From NCBI GenBank assembly GCA_946482545.1, contig CAMLRX010000124.1:1-14553 (forward strand): a stretch of DNA of 14,553 bases, given 5' to 3'. The DNA is from an uncultured Flavihumibacter sp. (GTDB lineage Bacteria > Bacteroidota > Bacteroidia > Chitinophagales > Chitinophagaceae). The notes beneath the pieces were generated by a model, which searched no databases, was not told the origin of the DNA, and saw only the letters and a list, made by a program, of their open reading frames with translations. The position numbers and the translations under genes were made by a program. Positions within the stretch are counted from its first letter, which is position 1. Each line of letters opens with the position of its first letter. Below are positions 1 to 7,613 of this stretch, piece after piece.

Positions 1-788
1 ATTTTGACCCGAAGAAAAAGTACCCGGTGATCTTCTATTTTTATGAGAAGAACGCTGACGGACTGTACACGTATAAAACACCCGCCCCAAGCGCCTCTAC
101 TGTAAACATTGCTTATTTTGTGAGCAACGGGTATATTGTTTTTGATCCGAATATTTATTACAAAACGGGCCAGCCAGGCGAGGATGCCTACAATTCAGTA
201 GTATCTGCTGCGCAATATCTTGCCACGATGCCATGGGTGAACGCAAAGAAAATGGCCATCCAGGGACAAAGCTGGGGTGGCTACCAGGTGGCTTACCTTG
301 TTACGCGTACCAACATGTTCGCAGCCGCAGGCGCAGGTGCACCGGTTGCCAATATGACCAGCGCGTATGGTGGTATCCGTTGGGGAACCGGCCTCAACAG
401 GCAGTTTCAGTATGAACGTACACAAAGCCGTATCGGCGCAACCTTGTGGGAACGCCCCGATCTATACATTAAAAATTCCCCCCTGTTCACCGCCAACAAA
501 GTGAACACGCCTTTACTAATCATGCACAACGATGAAGATGGTGCCGTTCCCTGGTACCAAGGCATCGAATACTTCACCGCCCTGCGCCGCCTTGGTAAAA
601 AAGTGTGGATGCTGCAATACAACGGTGAGGACCATAACCTCGTGGAGCGCCGCAACAGAAAAGATCTTTCCGTTCGTCTCGGCCAGTTCTTCGACCATTA
701 CCTTAAAGGAAAACCCGCACCCGTATGGATGACCAAAGGGGTGCCCGCCGTAGATAAAGGAAAAACCTGGGGCCTTGAAATAGAATAA
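1..788 (+). CDS. S9 family peptidase (prolyl oligopeptidase type), 3' part only
   Basis: This is the C-terminal alpha/beta-hydrolase domain of an S9 serine peptidase, cut by the left window edge. The frame is already open at base 3, where it reads FDPKKKYPVIFYFY, so the GTG at 27 is an internal Val codon and not a start. About 261 residues are present. The nucleophile elbow GQSWGGY has its Ser codon at 270-272. The Asp of the HNDEDGAVPW segment is at 537-539 and the His of GEDHNL at 633-635, so the Ser-Asp-His triad is complete. The C-terminal segment around WMTKGVP resembles what I know of large Bacteroidota S9 peptidases, which carry a long beta-propeller-like N-terminal part and a signal peptide; neither can be checked here. 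Substrate is unknown; extracytoplasmic peptide hydrolysis is the likely role. The gene ends in front of a hairpin shared with the convergent protease gene. Confidence 0.93.
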   Translation, partial: FDPKKKYPVIFYFYEKNADGLYTYKTPAPSASTVNIAYFVSNGYIVFDPNIYYKTGQPGEDAYNSVVSAAQYLATMPWVNAKKMAIQGQSWGGYQVAYLVTRTNMFAAAGAGAPVANMTSAYGGIRWGTGLNRQFQYERTQSRIGATLWERPDLYIKNSPLFTANKVNTPLLIMHNDEDGAVPWYQGIEYFTALRRLGKKVWMLQYNGEDHNLVERRNRKDLSVRLGQFFDHYLKGKPAPVWMTKGVPAVDKGKTWGLEIE

Positions 789-817
789 GAGAAGGGTTGA
801 GGTGAGGCTCAAAATAA

Positions 818-848
818 AATAAGCCGTCTCAACACGAGACGGCTTATT
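818..848. terminator. Bidirectional hairpin terminator between convergent peptidase genes
   Basis: A perfect 13-bp inverted repeat: AATAAGCCGTCTC (818-830), loop AACAC, and GAGACGGCTTATT (836-848). The arms end in AATAA and TTATT, and the left flank is A-rich, so each strand gives a GC-rich stem followed by a U-containing tail. It sits between the stop of the S9 peptidase (786-788) and the stop of the minus-strand S8 protease (874-876), which fits termination in both directions. Confidence 0.85.
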
Positions 849-873
849 CATTATAGATATTTACTACTTACAG

Positions 874-2559
874 CTATTGTTTCTTGCTCGACTTCATAGA
901 AGATTTTGGCAACGATTTAGATTTGCCGTACATGCTATCGGCCAGTTTAATGGCTTCGTAAGCATTTACCAGTCCACCGGTGCGGCTCAGCTCAGAAAGT
1001 TCCACTTCACCACCCTTACCTGGTGTTTTCACCTTGATATCCGGTTGAACGGCAGATTTTTCGATGAGCTCTTTTACCTGCTGACCAGTGAGTTGCGGAT
1101 AGTATTGCAGAATAAGTGCGGCTACACCAGCTACAACAGGCGATGCCATACTTGTACCCTGTGCATTACCGTAAGTATTACCGCCGGGAATGGTGGAGTA
1201 AATCTTCACGCCTGGAGCAAACACATCTACCTGGTCTTTGCCATAGTTGGAGAAACTGGCTGTGATGCCACCTGATTTGGGATCGCCACTGGCACCAACG
1301 GTAATGAAGTTGGATGCGCGGGATTTGGTTACATTGATGTTGGGGTTGGGGAAGTTGTCTTCCACATCCACGTTTTTCGCATCGTTACCGGCGGCGTGCA
1401 CCAGCAGAACGCCTTTTGATTCAGCGTAGCGAACGGCATCGTCTACCCAGAATTTCTCGGGAGAGAAGCTTTTGCCGAAGCTCATGTTGATCACGCGTGC
1501 GCCATTGTCAACCGCGTAACGGATGGCCAGTGCGATGTCTTTATCATGTTCATCACCATCGGGAACGGCGCGGATGGTCATGATGCGTACGTTATCCGCC
1601 ACACCATCAATACCGAGGTTATTGCCTCTTTTGGCTCCGATGATGCCTGACACGTGCGTGCCGTGGAAGGGCGTATTGGCCATGATATCGTTGTTGCCGT
1701 AATAACGGTCGTTGAAATCAGCGTAATTGTCTTTTACGATTTCGCCGCGGTAATCGCGTGGTGCTTTGTTGCTGGCTTCAGCTTTCTTTTCTTCACCACT
1801 AAGGTAGTTGCCGAACTCTTCCAGGAACTTATCGACGGTCATATCCATCATATCGTTTCCTTTCATGATGCCGAGCAGGGTCTGACGTGCTTTTTTTGCT
1901 TCGTCGGTGGTGGCTTCGTATTTCTCGAGATCAGCGCCGGTGTATTGTTGTTTGCCCATGGCCGTTTTCATCACTTCATCGCTTTTCTTGAAGTTGCTGT
2001 AGGCGTTCTTCAGGAAGGCTACCTGCATCTGGCTTTCTTTACCGCTTCCTTCAATGTTTCCGCGTACTTTCTGCCAGATGGCGTATTCAGGATCAGATGC
2101 CCAGGCGCTGGTATCTTTTCCTTCCGTGCTGCCGAATTTCAGTTTAAGGTTATGGTAAACGCGTGCCGCTTCGTAGGAATCTTCTTTTACGTTACGGCCA
2201 TCTTTTCCGCCGATAAAGTTCCAGCCATGCACATCATCAATGTACCCGTTTCCGTCGTCATCGATGCCGTTACCGGGAATTTCTTTGGCGTTTTTCCAGA
2301 GAATGGGTTTCAGGTCTTCATGCAGCGTATCGATACCGGAGTCAATCACGGCTACGATTACTGTATTGCTCTTTCTTCCTTTGAGGAGTTCTTTGTAAGC
2401 TTTTTCGACGCCGATACCGTAGTAGCCGTCGTTTTGTTTATCCAGCAGGTGCCAGCCCTGGGGAACGGTTTCCTTAGCGGCGGCGGTTTGTGCATAGGTT
2501 CCAAATGAGGCAAGCAACATCATTCCGGTGAACCCGGCGTTTCTCAATAGTTTATTCAT
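874..2559 (-). CDS. S8 subtilisin-like secreted serine protease with long Asp-His insertion
   Basis: Subtilase-family endopeptidase. I start it at the ATG at 2559 (MNKLLRNAGFTG), giving 561 aa. The frame extends nine codons upstream to a TTG at 2586, but the ATG start yields a clean Sec signal peptide with hydrophobic core GMMLLASFG and a likely cut after TYAQ. Numbering from the ATG, the catalytic Asp is D73 (AVIDSGID), His is H299 (FHGTHVSG), the oxyanion Asn is N392 (AAGND) and Ser is S470 (GTSMASP). All are present, so it should be active. A DDDGNGYIDD stretch after the Asp motif is a typical acidic loop, perhaps calcium-binding. The Asp-His gap is about 226 residues against some 30-40 in plain subtilisins; the extra part is rich in Lys, Glu and Met and looks helical. 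The tail is Ser/Lys-rich. I see no type IX secretion C-terminal domain. It lies 82 nt downstream of the ompA-like gene. Confidence 0.93.
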   Translation of the reverse strand: MNKLLRNAGFTGMMLLASFGTYAQTAAAKETVPQGWHLLDKQNDGYYGIGVEKAYKELLKGRKSNTVIVAVIDSGIDTLHEDLKPILWKNAKEIPGNGIDDDGNGYIDDVHGWNFIGGKDGRNVKEDSYEAARVYHNLKLKFGSTEGKDTSAWASDPEYAIWQKVRGNIEGSGKESQMQVAFLKNAYSNFKKSDEVMKTAMGKQQYTGADLEKYEATTDEAKKARQTLLGIMKGNDMMDMTVDKFLEEFGNYLSGEEKKAEASNKAPRDYRGEIVKDNYADFNDRYYGNNDIMANTPFHGTHVSGIIGAKRGNNLGIDGVADNVRIMTIRAVPDGDEHDKDIALAIRYAVDNGARVINMSFGKSFSPEKFWVDDAVRYAESKGVLLVHAAGNDAKNVDVEDNFPNPNINVTKSRASNFITVGASGDPKSGGITASFSNYGKDQVDVFAPGVKIYSTIPGGNTYGNAQGTSMASPVVAGVAALILQYYPQLTGQQVKELIEKSAVQPDIKVKTPGKGGEVELSELSRTGGLVNAYEAIKLADSMYGKSKSLPKSSMKSSKKQ

Positions 2560-2601
2560 ATTCACATGTATTAAATAGAACCGCAATTTATTGGTTTGCC
2601 G

Positions 2602-2609
2602 CTAATTTG
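2602..2609 (-). promoter_or_regulatory. Possible -7-like element of the S8 protease gene
   Basis: On the minus strand this reads CAAATTAG, two mismatches from the Bacteroidota -7 consensus TAnnTTTG, with a TTG about 15 nt upstream. It is followed by CGGCAAA, giving the string TTAGCGGCAAA that also occurs before csaA. It is 43 nt from the chosen ATG. An 8-bp direct repeat TTGCCGCT (plus strand, 2596-2603 and 2612-2619) surrounds it. Weak evidence; function inferred only from position and similarity. Confidence 0.25.
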
Positions 2610-2641
2610 CCTTGCCGCTGGTCAAGTATTTTGTTAAATGT

Positions 2642-4138
2642 TCAGTAGCTGAGTTTAAAGACCACGCGCCTGTTCTTCGCTCTTCCTGCTTCGGTTTCAT
2701 TGCCGGCCACGGGTTGGTCTGGGCCAAAACCGGTAGCGGTCACGTTTTTGGCCGGTGCGCCTTTGGAAATCAGGTAGTTGCGGATAGCGTCCGCACGTTG
2801 TTGCGATACCTGGGTATTTCTTGCGGCACTTCCCTTATTGTCAGTATGTCCTTCAACTGACAGCTTGAGTTGCGGATCACTAGCAAGCATGGCCGCGATC
2901 TCATTCAGGGTTTTATGGTATTTCGGATCAATGGTTGTTTTTCCGAAGGCGAATTGAATAGATGCGGCAATTTCAGCGGCTTTCTTCAATGTTTCTTCTT
3001 TTACCACGGGGCAACCCCTGTTTTCTTTTGTGCCGGGCTGATCCGGGCAGAGGTCCTCTTCATCATTCACGCCGTCTTTATCACGATCGGGGAGGGGGCA
3101 ACCTTTGAAGCGCGCAACACCTGGAATGGTGGGGCATGCATCGTCTTCATCATTAATACCATCTTTATCGGTATCCGGAACCGGGCATCCTTTGTATTTG
3201 ATCAAACCTTTCACATCCGGGCAAAGATCATCTTTGTCGGGAACACCATCTCCGTCGCGGTCGGGACAGCCGTTAGTAAGCTTACTTCCGGGTTCATCCG
3301 GACAGGCATCTTCAGCATCAGGTACGCCGTCGTTGTCCTTGTCGCCGGGTTTTGCAGGAGTAACAACAGGAGGCTTTTCAGAAATCGCTTCTTTTTGTCG
3401 GGCGATCCGTATTGAAAGTGAGCCACCTACCGTTTGGTGGTAGAAACTGCCTGGAACTGTTGGTTGGTCAAAACCGGATAAGCCTCTTGTGAAGAAGCCG
3501 CTCAGCATTACCGGTCCGAAATCGAAGCCGGCAGAGCCGGAAACGCCAAAATAAGCAGATTTGAATTTCCCGGGATCGGTTCCGGTTTCACCTTTAGTTT
3601 CTTCCGTTCTGATTTCGGTGCGTCCATAATCACCCTGACTTACAGGCGGCGTATAATAGGATAATTCATCTACTGTTTTCGATGCATAGAATACGGAAAT
3701 CATCGGACCACCGCTCAGAAAGAAATTTACTTTTTTAGAGAGCGGCAGTTTGTAAGCCAGTTGAACGGGAATATCGATATAATCACTCTTATTGGTGGTT
3801 TGGCGGTAATAGAAGGGAGAGGCGTTTGCGCCGGTGGTGTCGTATTCTTTCTGAAGAAGACTGCCCTTACCGCTGAAAAAAATGCCCGGCTGCAGTGCCC
3901 AACGGGATGAGGGTTTGAAGGGAATATCCGCCTGAATACCAATCCTGGCACTGGTTCTGCCTTTCAGGAAAGGCTGAACATCCGTTCCATAACCGGCAGT
4001 TGTTCCGGATGATTCAATGGTGCCAACCTGGGGGCCACCTGTCAGGAAAAGCCTGACCTGGCTTTGTGCGGTATACTGGCAAAGCAGCAATATCGCCATG
4101 CACAAGAAAGAAGTTTTTGTCAAAGCCTGGTTCTTCAT
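2642..4138 (-). CDS. OmpA-family outer-membrane protein: beta-barrel, thrombospondin type 3 repeats, OmpA peptidoglycan-binding domain
   Basis: Probable outer-membrane protein tethering the outer membrane to peptidoglycan. Start chosen at the ATG at 4138 (498 aa); the GTG one codon upstream is in frame but unneeded. Residues 1-27 form a Sec signal peptide (AILLLCQYTAQSQ). Residues about 28-248 are a predicted beta-barrel of the PorT/OMP_b-brl_2 kind, with repeated aromatic strands. Residues about 266-377 hold four calcium-binding TSP3-type repeats, each with a D-x-D-x-D-G core (DKDNDGVPD, DRDGDGVPD, DTDKDGIND, DRDKDGVND) and a CP pair. Residues about 391-498 are the OmpA C-terminal domain: GHTD (D433) and the SQQRA Arg (R448) are the known diaminopimelate-binding positions. 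It ends in KLSY, an aromatic terminus. The domain order is common in Bacteroidota. Confidence 0.93.
   Translation of the reverse strand: MKNQALTKTSFLCMAILLLCQYTAQSQVRLFLTGGPQVGTIESSGTTAGYGTDVQPFLKGRTSARIGIQADIPFKPSSRWALQPGIFFSGKGSLLQKEYDTTGANASPFYYRQTTNKSDYIDIPVQLAYKLPLSKKVNFFLSGGPMISVFYASKTVDELSYYTPPVSQGDYGRTEIRTEETKGETGTDPGKFKSAYFGVSGSAGFDFGPVMLSGFFTRGLSGFDQPTVPGSFYHQTVGGSLSIRIARQKEAISEKPPVVTPAKPGDKDNDGVPDAEDACPDEPGSKLTNGCPDRDGDGVPDKDDLCPDVKGLIKYKGCPVPDTDKDGINDEDDACPTIPGVARFKGCPLPDRDKDGVNDEEDLCPDQPGTKENRGCPVVKEETLKKAAEIAASIQFAFGKTTIDPKYHKTLNEIAAMLASDPQLKLSVEGHTDNKGSAARNTQVSQQRADAIRNYLISKGAPAKNVTATGFGPDQPVAGNETEAGRAKNRRVVFKLSY
3008..3343 (-). repeat. Four thrombospondin type 3 repeats within the OmpA-family gene
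   Basis: About 112 codons encode four units of roughly 25-30 residues. Each has an acidic DxDxDG loop followed by a conserved CP dipeptide (ACPDEPG, LCPDVKG, ACPTIPG, LCPDQPG). The units differ at DNA level, so this is an old protein repeat and not a recent DNA duplication. Known role of the family: calcium-stabilised rigid spacer between barrel and OmpA domain. Confidence 0.85.
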
Positions 4139-4200
4139 CACGGATATTTTGAGGTTGAAGGATATGGAACGATGTTGTATTTCAGGTAATTAAGTGAAAA

Positions 4201-4249
4201 TTCACCCTTAAAAACGTGGGGGCGGGCCTTTTAGTATTTTAAGGGTGAA
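4201..4249. terminator. 13-bp inverted repeat between the aldehyde dehydrogenase and ompA-like genes; possible terminator
   Basis: TTCACCCTTAAAA (4201-4213) and TTTTAAGGGTGAA (4237-4249) are perfect inverse complements around a 23-nt GC-rich spacer. On the minus strand it lies about 70 nt after the aldehyde dehydrogenase stop and is followed by TTTTCAC, so a terminator for the ppk-to-dehydrogenase transcript is the simplest reading. The spacer is long for a terminator loop, and a third copy of the core in inverted form (GTGAA, 4194-4198) abuts the left arm. An operator upstream of the ompA-like gene is therefore also possible. Confidence 0.45.
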
Positions 4250-4320
4250 CATCGTGCGGCGTTCCAAGCGCTAAACAGTGTTTTCACAGTAACCCCGGCG
4301 CCGCAATAACAGTACCACCG

Positions 4321-5844
4321 CTACAGGTCGAACCTGATGCCCTGCGCTAAAGGGAGTTTGGTGGAATAATTGATGGTATTCGTTTGCCGGCGCATGTAGT
4401 TTTTCCAGGCATCGCTGCCGCTTTCTCTTCCGCCGCCGGTTTCTTTTTCACCGCCGAAGGCGCCGCCGATCTCCGCACCGGAGGTGCCGATGTTCACATT
4501 GGCGATACCACAGTCCGATCCCGCCGCTGAAAGGAACAATTCGGCTTCCCGCAGGTTCAGGGTCATGATGGCGGATGACAGTCCCTGCGGAACGCCATTT
4601 TGCAAAGCGATGGCTTCTTCGGGTGTATTGTATTTCAATAAGTATAGTATAGGCGCGAAGGTTTCCTGTTGCACCACTTCATAATGGGTTTCAGCTTCGG
4701 CTATACATGGCCGTACATAACAGCCGCTTTCATAACCAACACCCTCCAGCGCTCCGCCTTCCACGATAAAACGACCGCCTTCAGTCTTGCATTTTTCGAT
4801 TGCCTGCATGTAATTGTGCACGGCATCTTTATCGATTAACGGCCCAACGTGTACACCTTCTTTTAGCGGATCACCGATCACCAACTGCGCATATGCCTTA
4901 ACGAGTTTTTCTTTGAAAGCATCATATACACTGGCATGAATAATCAGTCTGCGGGTGGTGGTACAACGCTGGCCGGCCGTACCCACGGCGCCAAAAACAC
5001 AGCCTACCAGCGCAATGTCCAGGTCTGCATCTTTAGAGATGATGATGGCGTTGTTGCCTCCCAGTTCAAGTAACGTTTTACCTAACCTCGCGCCCACGGT
5101 AGATGCCACGGCTTTACCCATTCTCGTGGAGCCGGTAGCGGAAACCAATGCAATACGGTGGTCGGCGCTCAGCCATTCTCCTGTATCCCGGGCGCCTGTT
5201 ACCAGGCAGCTCACGCCTTCGGGCACGCCATTCCGGGCAAATACTTCCTGCACAATATGCTGACATGCCACCGCGCAGAGTGGTGTTTTTTCAGATGGCT
5301 TCCATACGCATGTGTTGCCGCAAACCCAGGCCAGCATACTGTTCCAGCTCCAAACCGCTACTGGGAAATTGAAGGCGGAAATGATGCCTACAACGCCCAA
5401 AGGGTGCCATTGCTCGTACATACGGTGGCCCGGACGTTCAGAATGCATGGTGAGTCCATACAATTGGCGCGAAAGTCCTACGGCAAAATCACAGATATCA
5501 ATCATCTCCTGTACTTCGCCCAATCCTTCCTGTAAACTTTTACCCATTTCATAAGATACCAGTTTACCCAACGCATCTTTTTTCTCCCGCAACGCATCAC
5601 CTACCTGGCGTACAATCTCACCTCTTTTCGGTGCTGGCCACAAACGCCACTCCAGGAATGCTGCTGATGCCTTGGCAACTACCTTATCATAAGATTCGCG
5701 GTCGCAGGAAGCAACAGAGCCAATCCATTCTCCGTCAACAGGAGAGTAGGATGCAATAATATCGCCCAGGGAAGTGAGCCATTCCGACCCGGTGGAAACG
5801 CCGGGATTTTGTTCGTCGATGCGTAATTGGGAGAGAAAGTCCAT
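4321..5844 (-). CDS. Aldehyde dehydrogenase of the ALDH7 (antiquitin) family, probable alpha-aminoadipate semialdehyde dehydrogenase
   Basis: NAD(P)-dependent oxidation of an aldehyde to a carboxylate in the cytoplasm. Length 507 aa matches the ALDH7 family. Visible landmarks: AFNFPV with the oxyanion Asn N159, WKPSEKTP with the cofactor Lys K182, LLELGGNNAI with the general base Glu E260, and GTAGQRCTTTRR with the catalytic Cys C294. The GHRMYEQWHPLGVVG, ELGGNNA and AGQRCTTT wording is that of antiquitin-like enzymes, which in known cases oxidise alpha-aminoadipate semialdehyde (in equilibrium with piperideine-6-carboxylate) in lysine breakdown. That substrate is inferred from family. ATG start at 5844 lies 32 nt after the panB stop, so co-transcription is likely. 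No lysine-degradation partner is in the window. Other aldehydes remain possible. Confidence 0.92.
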   Translation of the reverse strand: MDFLSQLRIDEQNPGVSTGSEWLTSLGDIIASYSPVDGEWIGSVASCDRESYDKVVAKASAAFLEWRLWPAPKRGEIVRQVGDALREKKDALGKLVSYEMGKSLQEGLGEVQEMIDICDFAVGLSRQLYGLTMHSERPGHRMYEQWHPLGVVGIISAFNFPVAVWSWNSMLAWVCGNTCVWKPSEKTPLCAVACQHIVQEVFARNGVPEGVSCLVTGARDTGEWLSADHRIALVSATGSTRMGKAVASTVGARLGKTLLELGGNNAIIISKDADLDIALVGCVFGAVGTAGQRCTTTRRLIIHASVYDAFKEKLVKAYAQLVIGDPLKEGVHVGPLIDKDAVHNYMQAIEKCKTEGGRFIVEGGALEGVGYESGCYVRPCIAEAETHYEVVQQETFAPILYLLKYNTPEEAIALQNGVPQGLSSAIMTLNLREAELFLSAAGSDCGIANVNIGTSGAEIGGAFGGEKETGGGRESGSDAWKNYMRRQTNTINYSTKLPLAQGIRFDL

Positions 5845-5876
5845 AGCAAATGTGTTTTAGTGAAAGGGGATATTGA

Positions 5877-6692
5877 TCAATACTGTTCTTTTTCATTTGG
5901 AAAATCACCTGATTTCACATCAGTGATATATTGTTCTACCGCTGTTTTCACCTGGCTGTACATATCCAGGTACTGGCGAAGGAAACGGGGTTTGAAACCC
6001 TGGTTAAGGCCAAGCATATCGTGCATAACGAGTACCTGTCCGTTGCAATGCGGACCAGCACCGATGCCTATCGTGGGAATTTGGAGGCTTTCGGTTACTT
6101 CTTTCGCCAATGCGGCAGGAATTTTTTCAAGCACCAGCGCGAAGCATCCTGCTTCCTGCAAAAGTAAGGCGTCTTCTTTCAGCTTCGCGGCTTCCGCCTC
6201 TTCTTTGGCACGTACAGTATAGGTGCCGAATTTATAGATAGATTGCGGCGTAAGGCCAAGATGGCCCATTACAGGAACACCCGCTGAAACGATTCTTTTA
6301 ACGGAATCCACAATTTCCACACCACCTTCCAGTTTAATGGCGTGCGCACCCGTTTCTTTCATGATGCGTATGGTGGAATTAAGCGCTTCTTTCGTGTTGC
6401 CCTGGTAAGCGCCAAAGGGCAGGTCCACCGCTACCAGGCAGCGCTGCGCCCCCCGTACAACGGAGGCCGCATGGTAAATCATCTGGTCGAGTGTAATGGG
6501 AAGTGTGGTTTCGTGGCCCGCCATCACATTGGAAGCTGAATCGCCCACCAGGATCACGTCAATGCCCGCTGCATCTATCACGGTGGCGAAGGAATAATCG
6601 TAAGCCGTAAGCATGGAGATGTTTTCGCCCTGCTCCTTCATCTTCTGAAGGGTATGGGTGGTAACACGTTTCACTTCTTTGTTTACCGACAT
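5877..6692 (-). CDS. panB: 3-methyl-2-oxobutanoate hydroxymethyltransferase (ketopantoate hydroxymethyltransferase)
   Basis: Cytoplasmic first step of pantothenate, and so coenzyme A, synthesis: 5,10-methylene-tetrahydrofolate plus alpha-ketoisovalerate gives ketopantoate. The 271-aa length is normal for PanB. The TIM-barrel landmarks are intact: LTAYDYSFA near residue 28, LVGDSASN with metal ligand D51, VDLPFGAYQ with D90, IKLEGG with E122, [10 protein letters not shown] near 142, and LEKIP with the catalytic Glu E189, followed by [15 protein letters not shown]. The last segment is a PanB hallmark. The ATG at 6692 is the first in-frame Met giving the usual short N-terminus. It lies 30 nt below the ppx stop and 32 nt above the aldehyde dehydrogenase. 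No panC or panD is in the window. Confidence 0.97.
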   Translation of the reverse strand: MSVNKEVKRVTTHTLQKMKEQGENISMLTAYDYSFATVIDAAGIDVILVGDSASNVMAGHETTLPITLDQMIYHAASVVRGAQRCLVAVDLPFGAYQGNTKEALNSTIRIMKETGAHAIKLEGGVEIVDSVKRIVSAGVPVMGHLGLTPQSIYKFGTYTVRAKEEAEAAKLKEDALLLQEAGCFALVLEKIPAALAKEVTESLQIPTIGIGAGPHCNGQVLVMHDMLGLNQGFKPRFLRQYLDMYSQVKTAVEQYITDVKSGDFPNEKEQY

Positions 6693-6722
6693 AATAGCTT
6701 GTTTAAGGACCTTCCGGCCCGG

Positions 6723-7613
6723 TTAAAATCTGTAACTGTACACCTGCCTGTACAAATGCTGGATCAAGCCATCGGCAAGGCCGATTTTGGGAACGAAGAT
6801 TTCATCGGCCCCGGCCCATCGCATTACGTTCAGGTAAATCTGGATGGCGGGTACAATCACATCGGCGCGGTCCTCGCGCAGTTTGTATAAACGTATCCGC
6901 TGTTCCAGGGAAACGCTGCTGAATTCCTTGTAATAATCTTTGAGGAGTTCCAAGGGAAGGGGTTTGCCGTCTTTCTTTTTAGAAAGAGAGAATACTTTGT
7001 TGATGTTGCCCCCGGTTCCAATAGCTACCACCTTGCGGGTGCCTTTGGTTTTTGTTTTAATGTAATCCTTCATTTTGTCCCAGATGTCATCTGTTACCTG
7101 GTCCTTGAGTAGCCTTATGGTACCGATGTTGAAAGATTCCTTGAAAACGAGTTTATTGTCCGCGAAGTAAGTGAGTTCGGTACTGCCACCGCCTACATCG
7201 ATATACAGATAACCATCGTCTTTGGAGAGGTTCTCTGCAATATGATTCTCGTAAATGAACGCGGCTTCGTCCTGCCCGGAGATGATCTTTATTTCGATCC
7301 CGGTTTCCAGTTTTACCCGCCGTATGATATCCGGACCATTGTCCGCATCCCGCATGGCGGACGTGGCGCAGGCGATGTGGTGGCGTACATCGTACACATC
7401 CAGCAGGTATTTGTAGGCTTTGATGGTTCGGATGATCATGTCCGTTTTCATGGGACTGATGTATCCTTTTTCGAACACATCAAACCCTAAACGCAAAGGA
7501 ACACGCACCAGGTTCAGCTTATTAAAGGAAACCTCTCCGGTATTATTTTCTGTAACCTCCGAAATCAGCAATCGGGCCGCGTTACTCCCTATATCAATGG
7601 CCGCCAGTCTCAA
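6723..7613 (-). CDS. ppx: Ppx/GppA-family exopolyphosphatase, short form, TTG start
   Basis: Releases phosphate from the ends of polyphosphate, or hydrolyses pppGpp; the family does both. The 296-aa protein has only the two ASKHA ATPase-like subdomains and lacks the C-terminal HD-like part of the roughly 500-aa E. coli enzyme. Motifs: DIGSN (7-11), SAMRDADNG (85-93), IISGQDEA with the probable catalytic Glu E116, DVGGGSTEL (139-147), IGTGGN (198-203) and GLADGLI (278-284). The protein starts exactly at the family's usual MRLAAIDIGSN, which forces a TTG start at 7613. No in-frame ATG or GTG lies upstream before a TAG. The TTG follows an A7 run and overlaps the ppk1 end by 20 nt, suggesting translational coupling. 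Pairing with ppk1 favours polyphosphate as substrate. Confidence 0.92.
   Translation of the reverse strand: MRLAAIDIGSNAARLLISEVTENNTGEVSFNKLNLVRVPLRLGFDVFEKGYISPMKTDMIIRTIKAYKYLLDVYDVRHHIACATSAMRDADNGPDIIRRVKLETGIEIKIISGQDEAAFIYENHIAENLSKDDGYLYIDVGGGSTELTYFADNKLVFKESFNIGTIRLLKDQVTDDIWDKMKDYIKTKTKGTRKVVAIGTGGNINKVFSLSKKKDGKPLPLELLKDYYKEFSSVSLEQRIRLYKLREDRADVIVPAIQIYLNVMRWAGADEIFVPKIGLADGLIQHLYRQVYSYRF

Noticed and set aside
27..29. GTG at 27 as a start codon of the S9 peptidase
   Set aside because: The frame is open and conserved-looking before it (FDPKKKYP), and the N-terminal domains of the family are missing, so the gene begins outside the window.
1654..2508. 284-codon open frame on the plus strand opposite the S8 protease
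   Set aside because: It is exactly antisense to a well-supported protease. Its hydrophobic, Phe/Val-rich composition is what the complement of Lys/Glu/Asp-rich codons gives, and it shows no domain motif.
2560..2586. Nine-codon upstream extension of the S8 protease from a TTG
   Set aside because: The ATG at 2559 gives a standard signal peptide and the TTG has no supporting ribosome-binding sequence.
2870..3415. 181-codon plus-strand frame opposite the OmpA-like gene
   Set aside because: Its internal pattern is only the complement of the TSP3 repeats; the minus-strand reading is clearly the real one.
4255..4305. TGCGGCG...CGCCGCA inverted repeat after the aldehyde dehydrogenase
   Set aside because: Seven base pairs across a 37-nt spacer is expected by chance in GC-rich DNA and has no U-tract.
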